Positions 61,248-64,000 of a stretch of 64,000 bases of DNA are shown one piece after another. The stretch spans positions 75,809,718-75,873,717 of the forward strand of contig OY740765.1 of assembly GCA_963513935.1 (NCBI GenBank). Direction: 5' to 3'. A program made the translations under genes and the position numbers. Origin of the DNA: Aphrophora alni. Lineage: Eukaryota; Arthropoda; Insecta; Hemiptera; Aphrophoridae. Below the pieces are notes generated by a model. It worked only from the letters and a program-made list of their open reading frames with translations. It had not been told where the DNA came from and ran no database searches. Every line of letters begins with the position of its first letter. Within the stretch, counting starts at the first letter, position 1.

Positions 61248-62905
61248 CTCATTGATAGATCAAGAAATGCACCAACTACAAAACTTGACCCATCAACTAC
61301 ACCAACCATTTCATCCACAAAATCAAAACACTGCATCTACCATTTCTAAAACTAAATTGATTGGATTTTAATTATTGTTAGATTCAAGATAATCAAATAT
61401 TCTACTAGACATTCGCCTTTCAAACATTTTTGACATGGTTGGTAGCAAAGAAATTGGCTTATAGTTATTTAAAGAGCTATATATAGGGACAAGATTGCTA
61501 TATTTGAAATTGCCAGTTTCAAATGACAAATTAATTTGACACACTATGAACTTAGAGCAACGCTTTAGAAAAATCTGAGGAATTTCGTCCCAACAACTTG
61601 CTCTTAAGGTGAGCTCAATCCTACAAGTACTACAAGTTTTATTGTTGACATTTTTAGATGATGATATTATTTATAATTTAATAAAGTTTAGTGGTGCAGT
61701 ATGATTTGCAGACACATTTAAACCATTTACAGTATTATTGAAAAAAGTCTTTGAAAATATTAAATTCATTTTTTACAACATCCCATGCTGCCCTTGTTTT
61801 ATTGGCAGTGTTTAATTTTTTCCCTGATTTTATAAACATTTTTTATAATTGCTTACATAATTAAGAAATTTGGGGTCTTTTAATTTTTTTATTATGTCCA
61901 ATTCCTGTTTCTTAGCACTTGATACCCTTATTCCAGTTGTAATCTATCCATTATTAATTTTATTGACTCTACAATACCTAGTCAACTTTCATGAAAAAAA
62001 CAAAACAAAGTTTAGTTGTCAATAATATGTTTCATCTACATAGCACTGATTTAATGAAGATTCAAATTCACATCCTCTAATAGATTTTAAAACATAGTGA
62101 TATCATCTTCACTAAAAAGTGTTTAAAAAATACTTCCTAGGTTTTTTATACTTCATGATACAATTTATCTCCATAATTTGCACTGTATGGCCCAAAAACC
62201 CAGATTGAGTCACAGTGACACTACAAATGGTGGTATCAAAACTAATTATTATATATCAATATAGATTTCTGAATTTACAATACATCTTGTTGGTTCAGAA
62301 ACATCTATATTCAAAAGACAAGAACTGACATTATTTACAAAAAAAACCTGGTTACAAGTACTTTCCCTCAAGTTTATATTAAAATCACCTGCAACAGCTA
62401 TATGACATTTTGGGTCTTTACATTGGAGATACTTAACAGAGCCTAAAATTTATTATAAAATATTGTCATAATAGCTTTATCATACGTAATTAGCCGGTAT
62501 ACAGCTGTTATAATCACAGACATGTCTACCAACACCTGTATACCACAACATTCAAAAAAAACCTCTACTGATCCAATACAAAGATGCAACACTTGTCTCA
62601 AATTTTACAGGATTTTGGCAGGTATAAACCGCTACCAATTTATAATTTTTTACTTTATGTAGAAGAAATTAATTTTCCTTTCCCAACGAATGTTGAGATA
62701 TACATACTAATTTAGGTTTAAATGACAAATTTTCTAGGGAAAAGTTAAATTCATCAATTTTGTTTTCCTTTACAAGACCTTGTATATTTGAGTGTAAAAT
62801 ACTAAGAAACTCAACATCCATTCATCCAGGAAAGTAGGTTTATTAGAAGACTCCTTGTTTTCATATTCCATTACAGCTGTTGGGTTTTCTTGGTCTGATT
62901 CTTCA
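61248..62905 (-). pseudogene. CR1/Jockey-like LINE ORF2 remnant (endonuclease and start of RT)
   Basis: Minus-strand pieces in correct order. 62820-62650 reads LHSNIQGLVKENKIDEFNFS and later LSFKPKLVCISQH, the N-terminal blocks of the APE-type endonuclease. Around 61470-61390, KPISLLPTMSKMFERRMSSR is the RT palm start. Around 61320-61255, DFVDEMVGVVDGSSFVVGAF and LDLS form the block that normally leads to the first catalytic Asp. Many stops are present. The frame ends at LDLS, where mariner sequence takes over. Confidence 0.78.
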
Positions 62906-63119
62906 TTAGCCATTTTTTAAAGAAAGTGAGTTTGCTTCTCTTACTAAGGGTGTTAGTTGTTTTTGTCTAGTAATTATTATATTTCATCAATTCAACCAAC
63001 CATTTACAAATCACCCTCTTCCTCTCATAATTTATATGATTGTTATTGTGAGATGTTTAGGTGACAACGTTCATTTTTAAAATTGATTAGAATTTTTATT
63101 CCTTATAATATTAATGTGT

Positions 63120-63494
63120 GATTACAAGAAATGATTGGCAAGTTCAAAGAGATACTTTTTCAACAAAGTATTCTCTGGCACAAAAATTGTATTAATGACA
63201 ATAATAGTATTCTTGAATAAGGATATCAGGTCACATAATGCTCTGTCAATAGAAGGGTTATAGTTCTTACCCAAAGCAACATCATTTCCACCTCCGAAAA
63301 CAATGACATAATCACCAAGTATATTTCACTGCCAATTTTTTCACTTTTGCTACTACCATCTCAAAGGATGCACCAGGATAAACATACTCAATTATTTTAT
63401 AATTCTTAAAACTACTTCTTAGAATTTTAGCAATGCTATGACTTTGGCTATCTCTCACTATTATAATTTTATCTTTTTTCTTTGTATTTTTCAA
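63120..63494 (-). pseudogene. LINE ORF1 with SGNH/esterase-like domain, remnant
   Basis: The minus frame starts MKNTKKKDKIIIVRDSQSHS (a GDS-like block I), continues IIEYVYPGASFEMVVAKVKK, and after a stop has DYVIVFGGGNDVALGKNYN (a GxND block III). Some CR1-type elements carry such an esterase-like domain in ORF1, and this lies just upstream of the ORF2 remnant on the same strand. Block I reads RDSQ rather than GDS, so catalysis is doubtful even without the stops. Confidence 0.62.
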
Positions 63495-63499
63495 TAATT

Positions 63500-64000
63500 T
63501 TATTTGAGCAGCACACTGTTTCCCACTCTTACTATTGACAGGCTTTAAAATAACTTGCCTTGATTTACATGATTTGTTTTATGACTATCTGGACTAGCAT
63601 TATTATTCAGAGCATTCACACCAATTGCTGACTTTTATTAGCAGATGATGCTGTTGTTAGTAGCAGATTCTACTGGGAAGCATTGTATTCTGGAAGTAGA
63701 TTAAATCTATTCAAGAGACCAATATCACTGTTGGAAGTGTATTCCAATGGCTAGTGGTGTTCTTTACTTTTTGTTTTAGATATAATTACTGAATAATTAT
63801 CACTTTTGTTGTTATTTATTTGAAATTGTTTTGACTTCCTCTTCCAATTTATGATTTCCTTTTTCAACAGTACCAAATTTTCAAGTTGCATTATTTGATA
63901 TCTTAGGTTTTTTAATTAATTCATTTGAGGCTATTATACAGTATTGAAATTTGCAGTGGGGCTAGCAATATAGTGCTTGCACCTCTATAATAACACAAAA
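63500..64000. other. Window edge, probably more LINE ORF1 sequence
   Basis: No clear frame. Its position, upstream of the ORF1 remnant on the minus strand, suggests degenerate LINE 5' sequence. No ALDH exon was found. Confidence 0.35.

Overview
This is an AT-rich arthropod nuclear window, most likely insect. The evidence is long introns, very few coding bases, and insect-style transposons: mariner relatives, Tigger/pogo, piggyBac-type TTAA elements, hAT, Penelope-like, CR1/Jockey-like LINEs and Ty3/gypsy. A hemipteran is my guess from the transposon mix, but the species cannot be fixed from the sequence. I see no prokaryotic features, rRNA, tRNA or CRISPR array.

The only host gene I can support is a plus-strand aldehyde dehydrogenase of the ALDH1/ALDH2 type (Drosophila Aldh-like). 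Five consecutive internal exons are visible (10239-10343, 14210-14350, 26107-26353, 54269-54453, 57330-57479). All have AG/GT splice sites, compatible phases and no internal stops. Together they encode about 276 residues: the N-terminal strand region, the NAD-binding Rossmann core ([24 protein letters not shown]) and the ELGGKSP general-base motif. The first exon(s) and the exon with the catalytic cysteine are not found; the latter should lie beyond the right edge. The introns are about 3.9, 11.8, 27.9 and 2.9 kb and are swollen by transposons.

Layout. 1-10.2 kb (upstream of the first visible exon): palindromes and foldback repeats, two hAT-type MITEs and a Tigger deletion derivative. 10.3-14.2 kb: a dead mariner and a hAT MITE with a perfect 8-bp target duplication. 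14.35-26.1 kb: an apparently intact Tigger/pogo transposon (15254-17421), an IS630-like element with long inverted repeats, a TTAA-flanked piggyBac-type element and a second Tigger derivative. 26.35-54.27 kb: a dead hAT/Charlie-like element, a Penelope-like element with a partly inverted terminal repeat, satellite arrays, a mariner-like element with about 280-bp inverted repeats, a TA-flanked foldback element split by a 5'-truncated LINE, a second piggyBac-type element split by a 2.1-kb solo LTR, and a deleted Ty3/gypsy element. 57.5-64 kb: another Tigger derivative, a (CT)n/(CCCT)n tract, and a pile-up of Penelope, mariner and CR1-like fragments.

I found no convincing new multi-gene system. 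The most interesting signals are the intact Tigger element, hammerhead-ribozyme-like motifs on Penelope-type and foldback repeats, nested insertions whose empty sites can be read directly from sister copies, and long hairpin-forming repeats.
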